A stretch of 26,189 bases of DNA from Saccoglossus kowalevskii (lineage: Eukaryota; Hemichordata; Enteropneusta; Harrimaniidae), in the NCBI RefSeq assembly GCF_000003605.2, contig NW_003134366.1:69132-95320 (forward strand), given 5' to 3'. The notes under the pieces are model-generated. The model was not told where the DNA came from, did not search any database, and saw nothing but the letters and a program-made list of their open reading frames with translations. Both the position numbers and the translations under genes were made by a program. Of the stretch, positions 8,509 through 19,312 are shown one piece after another (position 1 is the stretch's first letter; each line of letters opens with the position of its first letter).

Positions 8509-10077
8509 CAAAGAAATTGATATATTGTACATATAAATCAACGCATATTATTTTTACATTTTCATTTTTTCTTGCAGGATATAATCGTTGGAGAATATAA
8601 TAGTAAGTATATATAATTGAAGAACGGTCTAACTAGTGATAATTATGATGCGAATAACGCAATTATGTGTTTGATGAGTGGATAGGTTGAATCAACATTG
8701 AAGAAAAAGATAATATACATGACGATGATGGAAGGGGTACATGACAATATTGTTCGAGAACCCAAAGTGAAAGTTGTGAGTTTGCAAGAGGTTCCAAAAT
8801 ATAAAGTTGGTTGTGGTTGTTACCGAGTGACTATGCACACAATAGAACTTCAATATATTAAAATATGAATCACAATGTACAAGAGATTGTTATGTATACT
8901 TGTTCATACACAGATGTATTTTGTATGCTTAAAGATGCGACGTACGCATCAATCAAACATTCAAAAAACAAAGCGATCTCTATGTGGGTGACAACGTAAT
9001 GTAATCAAAAGTGATCAAAGTAATGGAATGTTAAATTATAAAGTATTCTCTAAAAAGATACCCTGCCATGAACTGAGATATCTGGTGACGTGTGTGGGCG
9101 TGTGCAATGTATTATCACGTTACTGGGTGGTTTGAATTTTAATGATTCACACTTCAATTCATGTAGGAATAGACCACGTAGTTAGATAAATCGACACATG
9201 GACATACAAGAGTTAGTTCGCCAGGCACAATAATGCACATCCTTTTCTGTGTTATGTTCAACACAATATGTCAAACCACTGTCACATAGAATCATCATCT
9301 TTATGTAACGTCGGGCAACAGTTTATATAGGCACTAGATCTTGCACAACAATGTGCACACCAGATGTTTCCACAAGGAGTTGCAGTTCAATCTGAAAGTG
9401 TGTCACATGCATCCAAACAGTGGTCCAAACTAATTAATATACTAATGTCTGTTCACTTAGTGCCCTTATCAATGTATATATGCGAGACCATCGCATGGCA
9501 TGTGTGTCGCCCTTCATTTCGTGGTTTAGTGAGAATACTCAGGTGGGTACTCACCAATGGAATTTCTATATATATTTTTGCATTAATACATTGTACGTTT
9601 TTTTCTGGTGTTAACACGTTGCAATAAATTTTACAGTGAATGTATTATATGTTTTGTACGTTTGTCCACCTAAGTTTGAGTATAGTTTTGATTATATAAT
9701 AATATAAAATGCACGTAACCGTTAATCGTAAATTATGTGCTATTGTACTAATAACAGCGTTATTTTGAATTGTAGGTGATGTAGTTGTAACGTATCATCA
9801 ATTATCCAATAACTGTTATGAGTTTAAACTAGAAAGAGCAAACATGGCTTTTACTTCTTCAATATTGCTGGACTATGAAATCTACGACATGCATGGAGCT
9901 CCAATTGATGGTGGCAGTGTTTTCATCGAACAAGACCATATTCAGACAACTATTAAATGGCATGTGCCTCCAGAATCAATTTATTCCACTCAGTATTTTA
10001 TGACTGGGTATACATTTCCATTTGATTTTGAGGAATCTGGTGGTACGATCAAACTAACCGAAATAAAACATGGGTGA
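8227..10077 (+). CDS. Small secreted protein of unknown family, 134 aa, exons 8227-8304, 8578-8602, 9776-10077
   Basis: Three exons join in phase to give 134 residues. Exon 1 (78 bp) starts at the first ATG after an in-frame TAA at 8185 and ends at a GTATGT donor. It encodes a signal peptide with hydrophobic core LCFVYAFLLTISIAF. Exon 2 is a 25-bp microexon between TTTTTTCTTGCAG and GTAAGT, encoding DIIVGEYN plus one base. Exon 3 follows a TTGTAG acceptor, completes the split Ser codon and runs 99 codons to TGA. The mature protein is acidic and rich in beta-forming residues, for example ILLDYEIYDMHGAPIDGG and TIKLTEI. It has one cysteine after the signal (SNNCYEF) and no transmembrane segment. 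No family is recognised; an extracellular beta-sandwich is only a guess. Exon 1 lies inside a divergent inverted duplication whose other copy is broken. The 3' UTR probably reaches AATAAA at 10622. Splice signals, phase and coding quality all agree, but expression is unproven. Confidence 0.7.
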
Positions 10078-10470
10078 CATATGGTACTTGGAACAAAAAG
10101 TAAATGAATATTGAAACGGAACACGAAACTGAAAGATTTAAGCTCGAAGTAACATATTAAAACCCGTCCTCGCGGAATGTATCTATTCATTTATTGTAAT
10201 GCAAGAAATATATTGTTCGTTTACCCATGTTGGATCAGATAACTACTCTGTGTTCTTTACAGTTGATGTTTTTACAATGTATTCAAATGACATTGGTCCG
10301 AACAGCCAGATGAATATGAAAAGATATGAAAAATGGCTCGACTCTACAGATACAAATAGTACTTACATTATTGTCAATATTGTTTTATAGCCAAAATGTT
10401 ATATGAATAATACAGTGAAATGTAACATGTAATTGAACTATTGGTTATTGACAGAGATGTGTTGTTATAA

Positions 10471-10542
10471 TGTAACAACCACAGTTATGGTCAGCTCCTT
10501 ATTAACAGAACGAGGCTGAAAGCCATAACTGTGGTTGTTACA
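10471..10542. repeat. Perfect 20-bp inverted repeat (hairpin) in the probable 3' UTR
   Basis: TGTAACAACCACAGTTATGG at 10471-10490 pairs perfectly with its reverse complement at 10523-10542. The 32-base spacer can extend the stem with one bulge (TCAGC-TCC against GAGGCTGA). It lies about 400 bases past the stop of the secreted-protein gene and before a poly(A) signal at 10622-10627. It could be a small foldback transposon, a miRNA-type precursor or an RNA-structure element. Confidence 0.85.
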
Positions 10543-10621
10543 CTGAATCACCATGGCTACATGTTTTGAGTAACGAAAACAGAAGAAATTTGTGACTGAA
10601 CTTATATAAATGAAACACAAT

Positions 10622-10627
10622 AATAAA
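10622..10627 (+). terminator. Poly(A) signal AATAAA, candidate for the secreted-protein gene
   Basis: A canonical AATAAA lies 545 bases downstream of the stop codon at 10077. None closer was noticed. It would place the 10471-10542 hairpin inside the 3' UTR. Confidence 0.4.
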
Positions 10628-10883
10628 TATTTAAACAGATGTGTTTTTTTCATAATTCTTAGAAATGTCTAGAACTATATGTAACTATTTTACCACTGTT
10701 GACGAGCAATTCTCTTCATTTCTCATACTTTCGATGCAAGCTAGTTTCAACCAAAATTTGTTATTGAAATATGCGCATGCTTGTTGGCGAGAATATAAAC
10801 AATTGACATCACAGTGACGACATATATGGTTTTATCTAAAACATGATACATTAGAAACGAGTACTGAGTCGAATTGTTTGCAG

Positions 10884-11145
10884 AAGCCATATTGTGCAAC
10901 TTTATCAAAAAATGGTCTTTTCAATAATTTCAAATATTATTCTACTTATTATGGACAGAATTGAAATTTGCCCATCATTATCGACGTCCAGTACGGATCA
11001 GAGTGACAATGTTTACATGGGCAGACGAGTCGAACATATCGTAAATGATACAGCAGAAGAAATAATGACAGTGCAGGCTAAATTTATGATAAGTGACTTG
11101 TATAGTAAAAATAGTGGCACAATCTGCTCTACTTTACAACCATAG
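10884..11145 (+). CDS. Possible small terminal exon or short ORF, unknown
   Basis: After an acceptor-like GAATTGTTTGCAG ending at 10883, a frame is open to TAG at 11143-11145. The first ATG is at 10912 (MVFSIISNIILLIMDRIEI, hydrophobic). It then becomes polar: STSSTDQSDNVYMGRR and HIVNDTAEEIMTVQAKF. A poly(A) signal AATAAA at 11151-11156 lies only six bases after the stop, and the non-repetitive codon content looks better than the flanks. It could be a free-standing 77-residue secreted peptide or the last exon of a gene whose earlier exons I cannot place. No family is recognised. Confidence 0.3.
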
Positions 11146-11156
11146 GCTTAAATAAA

Positions 11157-11968
11157 AAGATTTATGCAAAAAGCTGTATTATATGCATCGAACATTGCCT
11201 ACATATGGGCCTTATTTGACTCAAAGTGTTTGAAATTCTGTTTACACAAACTAAAATAATAAAATGTATGTGCAAATAAGCTACATAATATGACACGCAT
11301 GACCACAAAATAATTATGTATTTAAAATCAGCTCAGATGTTTTTCATCAGTCTGTTGACGTAAAACCTAATAAAAAATATAGAGGCAATATCTATTTATC
11401 TCATGTATATTTGAACACCAATGACAAATAAATCATTGCACATGTCCCGTACGCTGTAAAGAATACAGTGGGACTTTATATCAGTACACCAAGAGAGTGT
11501 ACAAACACATCGGTACAACATTGTGTACATCTTCCCGATCCATAAAGTCCCAAAACTACCACAAAAGCGTTATAATTACTGTCTATATAATTAGTATCTC
11601 TATGTTCCCTAAAATCATTTGCTAAATAAATAAATGTCTTGTTATTTGTTGAGAAAATTTGAAAGTCTTTGTTACAATATTTTGATGATAATCACTGTCA
11701 GAATGAAAGGTGTTTATGGCGTCATAATATTACATTATCCCACGATAAGGTAAACCTCTGTTTGCAAGTATATTAATTTCAACACAGAAAACAAATTCAC
11801 CTCAATCTGTTTAATTTTTATGGTTGTTATTCATAACCACAATTGTAAAATTCTCGAAAGCTTCATCTTGTACTCAGAGAATGGGACTGTGGGGGATTCA
11901 TTATTGTTTTAATAATATTATGTATGTTAGTACATTTGCACCAGATTGACACGGCATGAAATCGCGTG
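11157..11968. other. Non-coding stretch with one imperfect hairpin
   Basis: No gene is seen. GGGACTTTAT at 11470-11479 pairs with ATAAAGTCCC at 11542-11551, enclosing a smaller GTACAC/GTGTAC stem, so about 80 bases could fold back on themselves. Otherwise the stretch is AT-rich and featureless. Confidence 0.45.
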
Positions 11969-12087
11969 TTTCCGGTACGGTTACACAACGGTTACATGGC
12001 GGTTATGCAGTAAATCCGCCGTGTAACCGTCGCGTAACCGTCGGACTATGGGGGTGGTATATCCGTCGCGTAACCATCAGCCGGAAA
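11969..12087. repeat. CpG-rich palindromic cluster of GGTTAC/GTAACC motifs
   Basis: TTTCCGG at 11969-11975 pairs with CCGGAAA at 12081-12087. Between them CGGTTAC occurs on one side (11978 and 11989, and again as GCGGTTAT near 11999) and GTAACC on the other (12023-12028, 12034-12039, 12070-12075). CGGTTACATGGCGG faces CCGCCGTGTAACCG with one mismatch. The whole reads as an imperfect palindrome of about 120 bp, rich in CpG inside strongly AT-rich DNA. It may be a foldback element or a clustered protein-binding site. Confidence 0.75.
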
Positions 12088-12785
12088 TGCTACGTTTGTC
12101 GTTCATTCAGTCTAACGTAAATCAACGATAATTTCTGAAAAACCGCAGATTTCCGTTCAACGTTTATAACGTATACTTTTAAAAAACCACTGATCAAGTT
12201 GGACGTTTTTTTTTTGACGTTTTCCGGGAACTGCCTTATAATATTTATCCTTACATGGTTTGTATAACCGTTTACAAATTAAAATGTGCATTACCTATAA
12301 GCGTTGTCAATATATAAAATTATTCCATATTCGTATATAGCGCCCTCGTACAGCTTGTTTTTAAATTGCTTGTTAAGTACAATTACTCACGTGTCATGAT
12401 CCCGCCATCAACGACAAACACAGTCGTGGCTTGATGATTGATGTACCCCCGACGTGCTTAGCTCCAATACATCACGCTTCTTGTACCTCTTTATTAGATC
12501 AACTTTATGACATTTCAAAAATCTAAAAAAGGTCTAGTTGGGATATGATAGAACGAAGTTCCGTCATATTTTACGTTTTGGAAAAAAAAAACGTGTAAGG
12601 GGCTGCACTTGAACTCAGCCAAGACAGCTCACACTTGTTTGTTAATACATTGTTTATAATCACGTGTGTTACTTCTACAACAAAAGAGGTGTTACCACTG
12701 TGGCACCAAGTGATATTTGTTTTGTCTGATGTGACTGAACTTATAAACATACTGTTGATTAACCTATGATTAAAACACACAATGA
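12088..12785. other. Non-coding stretch, nothing recognised
   Basis: There are A/T homopolymers and a moderately complex patch at about 12410-12480 (CCCGCCATCAACGACAAACAC region). The 69-codon minus frame at 12571-12780 shows no family features. Confidence 0.4.
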
Positions 12786-13110
12786 ATGTTTCTTAAGAGC
12801 AAATGTCTGAAAAAGCCAAAATGTTGGTCTATTCAGATCTCGTTTTGTTTTTATGGTAGGTTTAAAGGTGTCACCGAGACAGAGCCGTATAATATGCTGA
12901 TTTCCGTGTTTTTGAGATGCAAAAATTGGGGAAAATGCCCAGAAAACTTTGTTTGCCCGTTACCATGGCAACAAGGAGTTTTGATCTAAAAAAAGCTATT
13001 TTGATGGGTTGTGGACCAAGTACTACCACTGTGCAAAATATGAGCCAAATCGATTTTTTGACCCCTGTCACCATTGTTTGATCCTTACAGACATTTGCTC
13101 TTAAAAACAT
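12786..13110. mobile_element. 325-bp MITE-like element with 23-24-bp terminal inverted repeats
   Basis: The left end ATGTTTCTTAAGAGCAAATGTCTG (24 bases, from 12786) matches the reverse complement of the right end (13088-13110) except for one missing base (ATGTTT-TTAAG…). There is no coding potential inside apart from short frames. Size, inverted ends and lack of a transposase fit a miniature inverted-repeat transposable element. A target-site duplication is not clear from the flanks (…CAATGA and TACTTT…). Confidence 0.8.
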
Positions 13111-13206
13111 TACTTTCAAAAGTTAGAAAAAGAGTGTCAGTGTTTGTATATTGTAGTACGTAATCATTTCTCAGCCAAGTCACTTTTGAGTACACATTAG
13201 TGGCGT

Positions 13207-13626
13207 TCACGTTAGAGATCTACTTGAACGCTTGGCACGAACCGAATACAGTGGTGAATTTTCAGAGAACACATAACTATATATATGATCGGATACAGTA
13301 GTAGTAGTAATGAATGAAATGAATGCATAATGTCGTCGGCGACCAATATTCATGTGTTGCAACCGGTATTTTATTGCAATGCTACATTGACGTAAAAAAA
13401 AAATCGAATCTTCTAAGCCGTTCATTGCACGATGACTCGTAATAAATACTATAATAACAAAAGGAATTGATTTCAATATGTCAATTATTGTTTTCATAAT
13501 ATGTGTATCGCTTTCCATGTCTTGGTCAACCAACAGATCGACGAATGACAGCGTGATTCCTGCACAAGCCGAGTGGGTCCCGATGTGAACAAACGTGAAC
13601 CCAGTGCTGTAATTCTCTCCAAACAT
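13207..13626 (-). CDS. Unidentified 139-codon open frame
   Basis: This is the longest unassigned frame of the middle region, starting with an ATG at 13626. It contains a hydrophobic stretch (ILKSIPFVIIVFITSH) and ends in a basic tail (RAKRSSRSLT). A second minus frame (13494-13811) overlaps it in another phase, and neither shows known motifs. No splice sites, duplicate or poly(A) signal support it. It may well be a chance frame in a less AT-rich patch. Confidence 0.15.
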   Translation of the reverse strand: MFGENYSTGFTFVHIGTHSACAGITLSFVDLLVDQDMESDTHIMKTIIDILKSIPFVIIVFITSHRAMNGLEDSIFFLRQCSIAIKYRLQHMNIGRRRHYAFISFITTTTVSDHIYSYVFSENSPLYSVRAKRSSRSLT

Positions 13627-13641
13627 GAAGGCTTAATCATT

Positions 13642-13655
13642 TCGGCACGTGCCGA
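13642..13655. promoter_or_regulatory. 14-bp perfect palindrome with E-box core
   Basis: TCGGCACGTGCCGA is a perfect palindrome centred on CACGTG, the site bound by bHLH-zip factors of the Myc/Max/USF type. It lies just upstream of the ATG of the minus frame at 13626. Binding is not shown; the site alone could be chance. Confidence 0.3.
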
Positions 13656-14420
13656 GATCCCACAATGTGCACGTAACAATTGCGAATACTGATGTTGAAA
13701 AGGCTGTAGACTGGTAGCTGTATAATTCGTAAATAAAATACGTTGGTCGTTACGTCCCTGGAATAAATTATATTCGAAGTTCATATCTAGAGGGATTTTG
13801 ATTAAATGCACAATGAATGTGTAGCGGCACTGGCTTGCATACTTGCCTTGGCACAGCTATGCCCGTGTGAGAGACATTATGGAACTCTTAATAATATAAT
13901 AAAATATTTAAATTTAAAATGTGTATTTGTTGTAATGTCAATGTAATGTGCCTGCTCAAAATCATCCGATACCTTGATAAAAACTATAATGGTCCATTAT
14001 AGGATGTGGATCTACAAGCAAGTGCTAACTACGTCTGTTGCTAGGAAATATGTGTGGTCTAACCAAGATCTGATTGGCCTACAACAGTATACTATACACA
14101 AGTTATAACCGAAAGAGAGAGACTATTCCACTTCCGTCTGAGGAAAAAAAACGAATAGAAAAATTGTAATTAAAATGTTCGTTGGTAGAAACTACATACA
14201 GAATGCTTTATCCCGATGCATATTTCGTCGAGAGACCATTTCGTCAAAAGTATGATGTGAATTGGCAGTGCTGAGCACCCCCCCATAATAATATCATTTT
14301 TTGCTCCGCATTTATTGTAATATTACAAATTAAGAAATCCGCTGCAATTAATAGTTGGTGGTTTGTTGATGTTAAATGGATAAGACTCAATTCACATACC
14401 AAGAGGTGTCATTCTTCAGT
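13656..14420. other. Non-coding stretch, nothing recognised
   Basis: AT-rich sequence with no convincing coding frame apart from the end of an unsupported minus frame (to 13811). No inverted repeat longer than a few bases was noticed. Confidence 0.35.
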
Positions 14421-14514
14421 TAAGCGATACAATGTGACAGACTTCAGTCGAATACTGGTGGAAGTTTTGACCTGCTCCTAAAACACGTCTTTTATTCCAA
14501 ATAAGCGATACGAT
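14421..14514 (+). repeat. Possible start of an 81-bp tandem repeat running into the assembly gap
   Basis: TAAGCGATAC at 14421-14430 recurs at 14502-14511, directly before the run of N. The 81-base spacing and the position suggest that a longer tandem array may have caused the gap. Only the start of the second unit is visible. Confidence 0.35.
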
Positions 14515-14694
14515 NNNNNNNNNNNNNNNNNNNNNNNNNNNNNNNNNNNNNNNNNNNNNNNNNNNNNNNNNNNNNNNNNNNNNNNNNNNNNNNNNNNNNN
14601 NNNNNNNNNNNNNNNNNNNNNNNNNNNNNNNNNNNNNNNNNNNNNNNNNNNNNNNNNNNNNNNNNNNNNNNNNNNNNNNNNNNNNNNNNNNNNN
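14515..14694. other. Assembly gap of 180 N
   Basis: These bases are unknown. The non-round length suggests a gap size estimated from read pairs. Any frame translated across it is meaningless. Confidence 1.
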
Positions 14695-15409
14695 TTGCAA
14701 CGGTTTGAAGGTTCTCAAACTCATTTTAACCATATCAAGTACGAAGTCTAAGCAGGTAGTGTGAATAAATCTGGTGCCGTGGCCTAGGGTGCGAAAACGA
14801 AAGTGGCTCCCCAAGTAAGTAGTTTACACGAACCAGCTCCCTGCACGAACCTAATTCGGAAAAGTAGTGTATTGGTCTATTGAAAACTCATTTATTTTAG
14901 TAAAAACACATCTAGTTGTGTTTTATGTTTTAGAATATTACTCAAACACCTTTTTAGCTATTGATTTCTTCGTTCGTTATTTTTTTCAAAATTCTGCCCA
15001 CGCTCGCTGCTAGAAACCGCCATTCAGAATTTCCGACCAGAATAACAAATTGAAATATCAAATTTTACCAGTTCAAGTGTCAACTTTTATTTTTAACATG
15101 AGAAATCATATCAATTGTGTTGGCCTTTAGTACTAAAAATCAATATTCTGTAGTATCTGTCATCAAAACACATTTTTACTATAATAAATCAAATTACTAA
15201 TACGAGTACATCATGCAAAATCAGAGATCACAATTAAAATAGGTATGCAGTTAGTAAATAACTTGAAACAGACTTGGTTACTTATTCATTCGTTCACTAA
15301 AGCATAGTTGAACACTAAGAAAATAATATTGTGACGGAGTACATACTGTAATTGAATAATATTATCGAAACTATATGTTTTAGCATCAACAACTATTTAT
15401 CCCAAAATG
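14695..15409. other. Non-coding stretch, nothing recognised
   Basis: AT-rich sequence. A small hairpin AAAACACA/TGTGTTTT occurs at about 14903-14924. No gene is seen before the repeat-family copy that begins near 15410. Confidence 0.4.
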
Positions 15410-18300
15410 TAGATTGAGTTTAGTCATATCCTCACTTCCCCGCCTGTACTTCTTAAATAGTAACGACTGCAAGTCATCTATCTTCGATATGCGTGTGTTG
15501 GAAAGGTAAAGCTTATATACGAATTGTTCTATGTCATCAAAGTTACATCTGTTACTTACACACTTATACCAAGACTGACCATTGCTTCTAATAATTCATC
15601 GCCAGAATCTCGAAAGGCTTTCCAGCAAGTGTCTTCTCTTTTCTCTGCAAATCTACTAGTGTTATAAGCACCACTGAGCGCATGGAAACCGGGTACTGCA
15701 GTTGTTAGCTCGAGCCCTAGTCTTGATCACATTAAAAATGAAGTGTTTTTACACAAGATATTGTACTGCCTTAGCAAAAGACCAAATACATTGGAGAATG
15801 CATATGGATACTCATTTCCACGGACTTTGTTGCATCAATTGCGTATAGTAAAATCTTTATATCCACATATTCTTGTTTACTGTTCAGGTAGTTCTGATCA
15901 CTGTGTGTACCTTTGCACTGGTTTCGAACTGCCACAATGATACAGTGATTTTACTGGACAGTTACCAGTATCTTATCTGCAAGATATTTAGTTAATCATC
16001 ACTGTATTTGTGTGTGATGGTAATTTCTTCATGGATAGCTCGGAAATGATTGGTGAGTCGGTGTCATGGTAAAACATTGTTGGTGACCCCCCCTGTCTCT
16101 TTATTTGAATTTCTGTTTTCAATGATTTGGGTATATCGTATTAGTCAATAATCATTCTTATTTCATTATAATTCGTTAATTATAATTTCATAATAATTTT
16201 TATTGCATCCGTTTTTGCCATTGCATCTACCAGGGATACGTTCTTTGGTGTTGTGTTATTCTCTTTATTTTCAGATTGTATTATATCTATCAACTGTCTG
16301 TCATGGTTTGTCTAACATTGAAATATGATTCTATCAGCCGCAAACATAGACATTGGAACAACAGACAATTCGTGTTTGCCAATAGCAACTTCAGGTTGAT
16401 CTAAGGCCTTGACAAGTAAACAGGCAAACAGAGCCTTATCTCATTTGAGTTCAAACACATAATCCTTCGCAGATAACTTAACTTAGTGAAGTAGAAAGGC
16501 TCTGTTCCTTCATTGGAGACCACAAATCGCTATATCCCTTCTGAATCTGCTCTGACACAGACCTATGACCGATCCTGTTTTGTCTACGGAGATTCTCGTT
16601 AACTTAATCTAGTAATGAAATCAGTTATGTGAGAGTAAGTAACTCATCACTCTCTGCTGCAAAATGAATTGTACAATTTTAGTTGCAATTAGACCTTCAA
16701 TATTACAATTCTGAGTACAGCTGAAAAGAAAAAGGGCATGGTGTTGTGTTCGCCCAGAGAAATATGTAGTTAGTCTGCCAAGCTTAGGAGAGACCAAGAA
16801 AAACTTGGTACATGAAGAGTGGTTTAGTGTTATGTACACTAATGCACCAGATACTTTCACAGATCTGTTAACTTGCTCAAGTGAATGATCATCACCAATG
16901 ACACTGTATGCTACCTCTGCATTCTTCCATAAAGTTCCGGGTCAGACTTGTTGATGGACTTCGTTTCTTGTAGGTATCATGAATCACTTGGGCATAGTTG
17001 AAACAATCATGTAATAATTTGAAGAGAACTCAAATGCAGCTCTGGGTCCCCAGTATGCACTTCACGGTCAAATAGCATCATTTCCAAAACAATGTGCATA
17101 TACTGAAGCATAACACGAAACAAAGGCTCATTTCCTATGAATTTGTAAAACTCACTCATTTTCCCCATCACTAATACTGATTAGATGACATTGACAACTT
17201 GTAATTCGGCATATCTCTAGCACTTCCATATTTGAATGCTGGGTTTTCAATGTATGTCTTTTGCCACAATGTAAATAAGGTTTGATGTTTCACAATGTGT
17301 GCTGTTTAATTTAGTGCAACATAGTTTGCATTGATGATCACCTTCATGGTGGCAATTCCATATAGATCAGCTTTAATCCAACACGAGTCAATTCCACTAT
17401 TCTCAATAAAGGTACCAACGGAACATAATTCTGCCATCACAATATGATGGCGAAGACACTAGTTGCCCAAGTCATGAAGTCGCCTGTAAAGTCCCATATC
17501 AAGTGATATGATGGAAGTAAATCTTTTGTTTTGATTCGTTGTGCCTGCGTTAGGATTGTTACCAAGTATTTCATTCGTTTGAAGGATGGGGAATCTCTAA
17601 TATTATCATGCATTACTGGCACAACATCACTTAATATCCAGACAAAGTAAAGATAGTATTAGTCTCCCCTAAAGTTGCCAGCATGTTGGGCAGGATAGAA
17701 GGTTTTATACAATATATGAGGTGAGTTTTAGTTTGAGGAAAATCTTTGATTGTACGAGTCTCAGCTAAACCTAGGAGCTTTTAATTCAATTCTTTTCTGA
17801 TAGAGTGTCATGGCAGTTGCATGCGAGTTCTGCTCCCACTTGGGCTGTCATAGCAAAATCCACATTGTCCACAACATAAAGACATGTTTACCATACACAA
17901 TGTTTTGTGGATAATACAACACATGAATGTGTACCATTTGTTTAGGAACACTAGCTGCAATTTGAGTTTCTACTCGTCGGCCATATTGTTGAAATATTCT
18001 AAACCCATGTGGACGAAAGTTATGGCTAAAAGATGTATCTACTGCTTTGTTTAAACATTCCCTTGTGTGACGTTGCAGACTTGCACTGGAGATCAGTATT
18101 TCTAACATAGGCATTTATTACTATTGGTCTATGGCCCATCTTCTTGCAGTGCACGCATCATGATGATTTCAAACTTTTCAACTTTTTTTTGAGAAGTCGC
18201 TGTACATACAAATTATATTGCCTTATAATACACAGTGCGACTAAATCCTGAATTTGATAGCTTGTGCCACGCTGACAACGTCTGCATCTACTTCTTCTCC
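15410..18300 (-). pseudogene. Decayed copy of a multi-copy uncharacterised animal protein (PIN-like/acidic family)
   Basis: Broken minus-strand frames follow one another in the order of a large protein family that I recall as unannotated multi-copy proteins in invertebrate genomes. From N to C they show HVLYYPQNIVYGKHVF and NVDFAMTAQVGAELAC (about 17800-17900). GTFIENSGIDSCWIKADLYG lies near 17350-17410. EFYKFIGNEPLFRVMLQYMH and DPELHLSSLQ lie near 17020-17160. DDHSLEQVNRSVKVSGALVY and TKFFLVSPKLGRL lie near 16780-16900. WSPMKEQSL, AIGKHELSVVPMSMFAADRI and NVSLVDAMAKTDAIK follow (16200-16550). ILLYAIDATKSVEMSIHMHS, FHALSGAYNTSRFA and FDDIEQFVYKLYLSNTRIS come last (15480-15880). Many stops and frameshifts separate these pieces. 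The acidic residues I would expect in the PIN/FEN1-like segment (QEEADT, SPDTD) are replaced (KQEYVDI, SPMYL). The cysteine-rich tail present in the copy at 24550 is missing. The family assignment rests on memory. Confidence 0.7.
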
Positions 18301-18866
18301 TGCTTATTTTCTTGTCAAGTCGATTGCGAAAAACCTTCAGAATTTCGATTGGTTAATTGGTTTGACAGCCATATTGGATTGAAATTAAACCAGATTTGAC
18401 TATTTTCATGGCATCTAGTACAACTTATGTGTAATTTAGATCAGAAACAAGATGTATATTGTGGTTATGTGACTTTTAATGACTTGTATTTTCTAAGAGA
18501 AAAACGGCATAAAACATTTGAATTTTTTTAGAAATACTAAACACATTCATCTGCAATTGTTTGAAATTTGAAGTTTGAAATGCAATAATCAAGAGTATCA
18601 GCTAGTGTCACATTAATTGAATTATGAAAAGTATAAAATGCATATCACCACAGGCTGAGGTCATACCTAGGTAATAGTGTGTATTCATATACGCATGTAA
18701 ATATATGTATCATACTCTCCAGGTAGACAAATTCTAACAACATTCTTAGAATACATCACAGTATTTAGTATATTTATTTTTGTATATGTTCTTTTGATAC
18801 TTTGTTTACGACATTTCTGACATTCTTGTTGATTAATATATTTGCAGTACACCAGATAGTGCAGAC
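18301..18866. other. Non-coding stretch, nothing recognised
   Basis: AT-rich. The decayed family copy may reach a little past 18300 on the minus strand (a RNRLDKK-like peptide), but the homology is too weak to annotate. Confidence 0.4.
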
Positions 18867-19139
18867 TTAATCATGTACCACTTCAAAGTTAAGTGTATAC
18901 AGCTCATCTTTGAATTGACATTCACCATCTGGAGTAACCAAGCTATATAAACTTCTGAAATACAGGGTTACCATTATACCTAATGTCACACTTGTCATTA
19001 AATGTGACAGCACATTGTTATTAACATTAATATATGACTTTGTTTTTGCTTCACCAAAATCATCAATGAATGTAAGAGTTGCATAGAACTGGTTTGTATT
19101 TGTAGGTACATTCCAATTCTGGGTCATCAGAAGCTGATT
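18867..19139 (-). CDS. Unidentified minus-strand open frame or exon
   Basis: The frame opens after a TGA at about 19142 and runs to TAA at 18867-18869. Its content is polar and varied (VPTNTNQFYATLTFIDDFGE, TPDGECQFKDELYTLNFEVV), which looks more protein-like than the flanks. An AG acceptor (GAAATCAG) lies at its upstream edge. Just upstream, a second minus frame (19140-19346) ends near a GTAAGT donor, but the space between donor and acceptor is only 27 bases, too short for a normal intron. It lies about 200 bases from the sulfotransferase start on the other strand. No family is recognised. Confidence 0.25.
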   Translation of the reverse strand, partial: NQLLMTQNWNVPTNTNQFYATLTFIDDFGEAKTKSYINVNNNVLSHLMTSVTLGIMVTLYFRSLYSLVTPDGECQFKDELYTLNFEVVHD

Positions 19140-19312
19140 TCATTCATTTGGTTTACTTACATTGTCGTGATTGGCGTCTTTTTTGTGTACTTCATGAAAC
19201 ATTTTGACATTCATGTGCTTAAAAAATAAAGCTTGCACATATATGGTTGGGATATCTCTTTCCTTAATCTCTTGTGCTTTGTGCGCTTGTATTTGATGTG
19301 TGCATAATACTG

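Noticed and set aside
9364-9627. 87-codon plus frame in intron 2 of the secreted-protein gene
   Set aside because: No recognisable motif and no splice or poly(A) support; it lies between two well-supported exons.
13494-13811. Second minus frame overlapping the 139-codon frame
   Set aside because: It is a different phase of the same patch, with no motif, splice signal or start support.
14416-14814. 132-codon minus frame
   Set aside because: Most of it spans the run of N, so the frame is an artefact.
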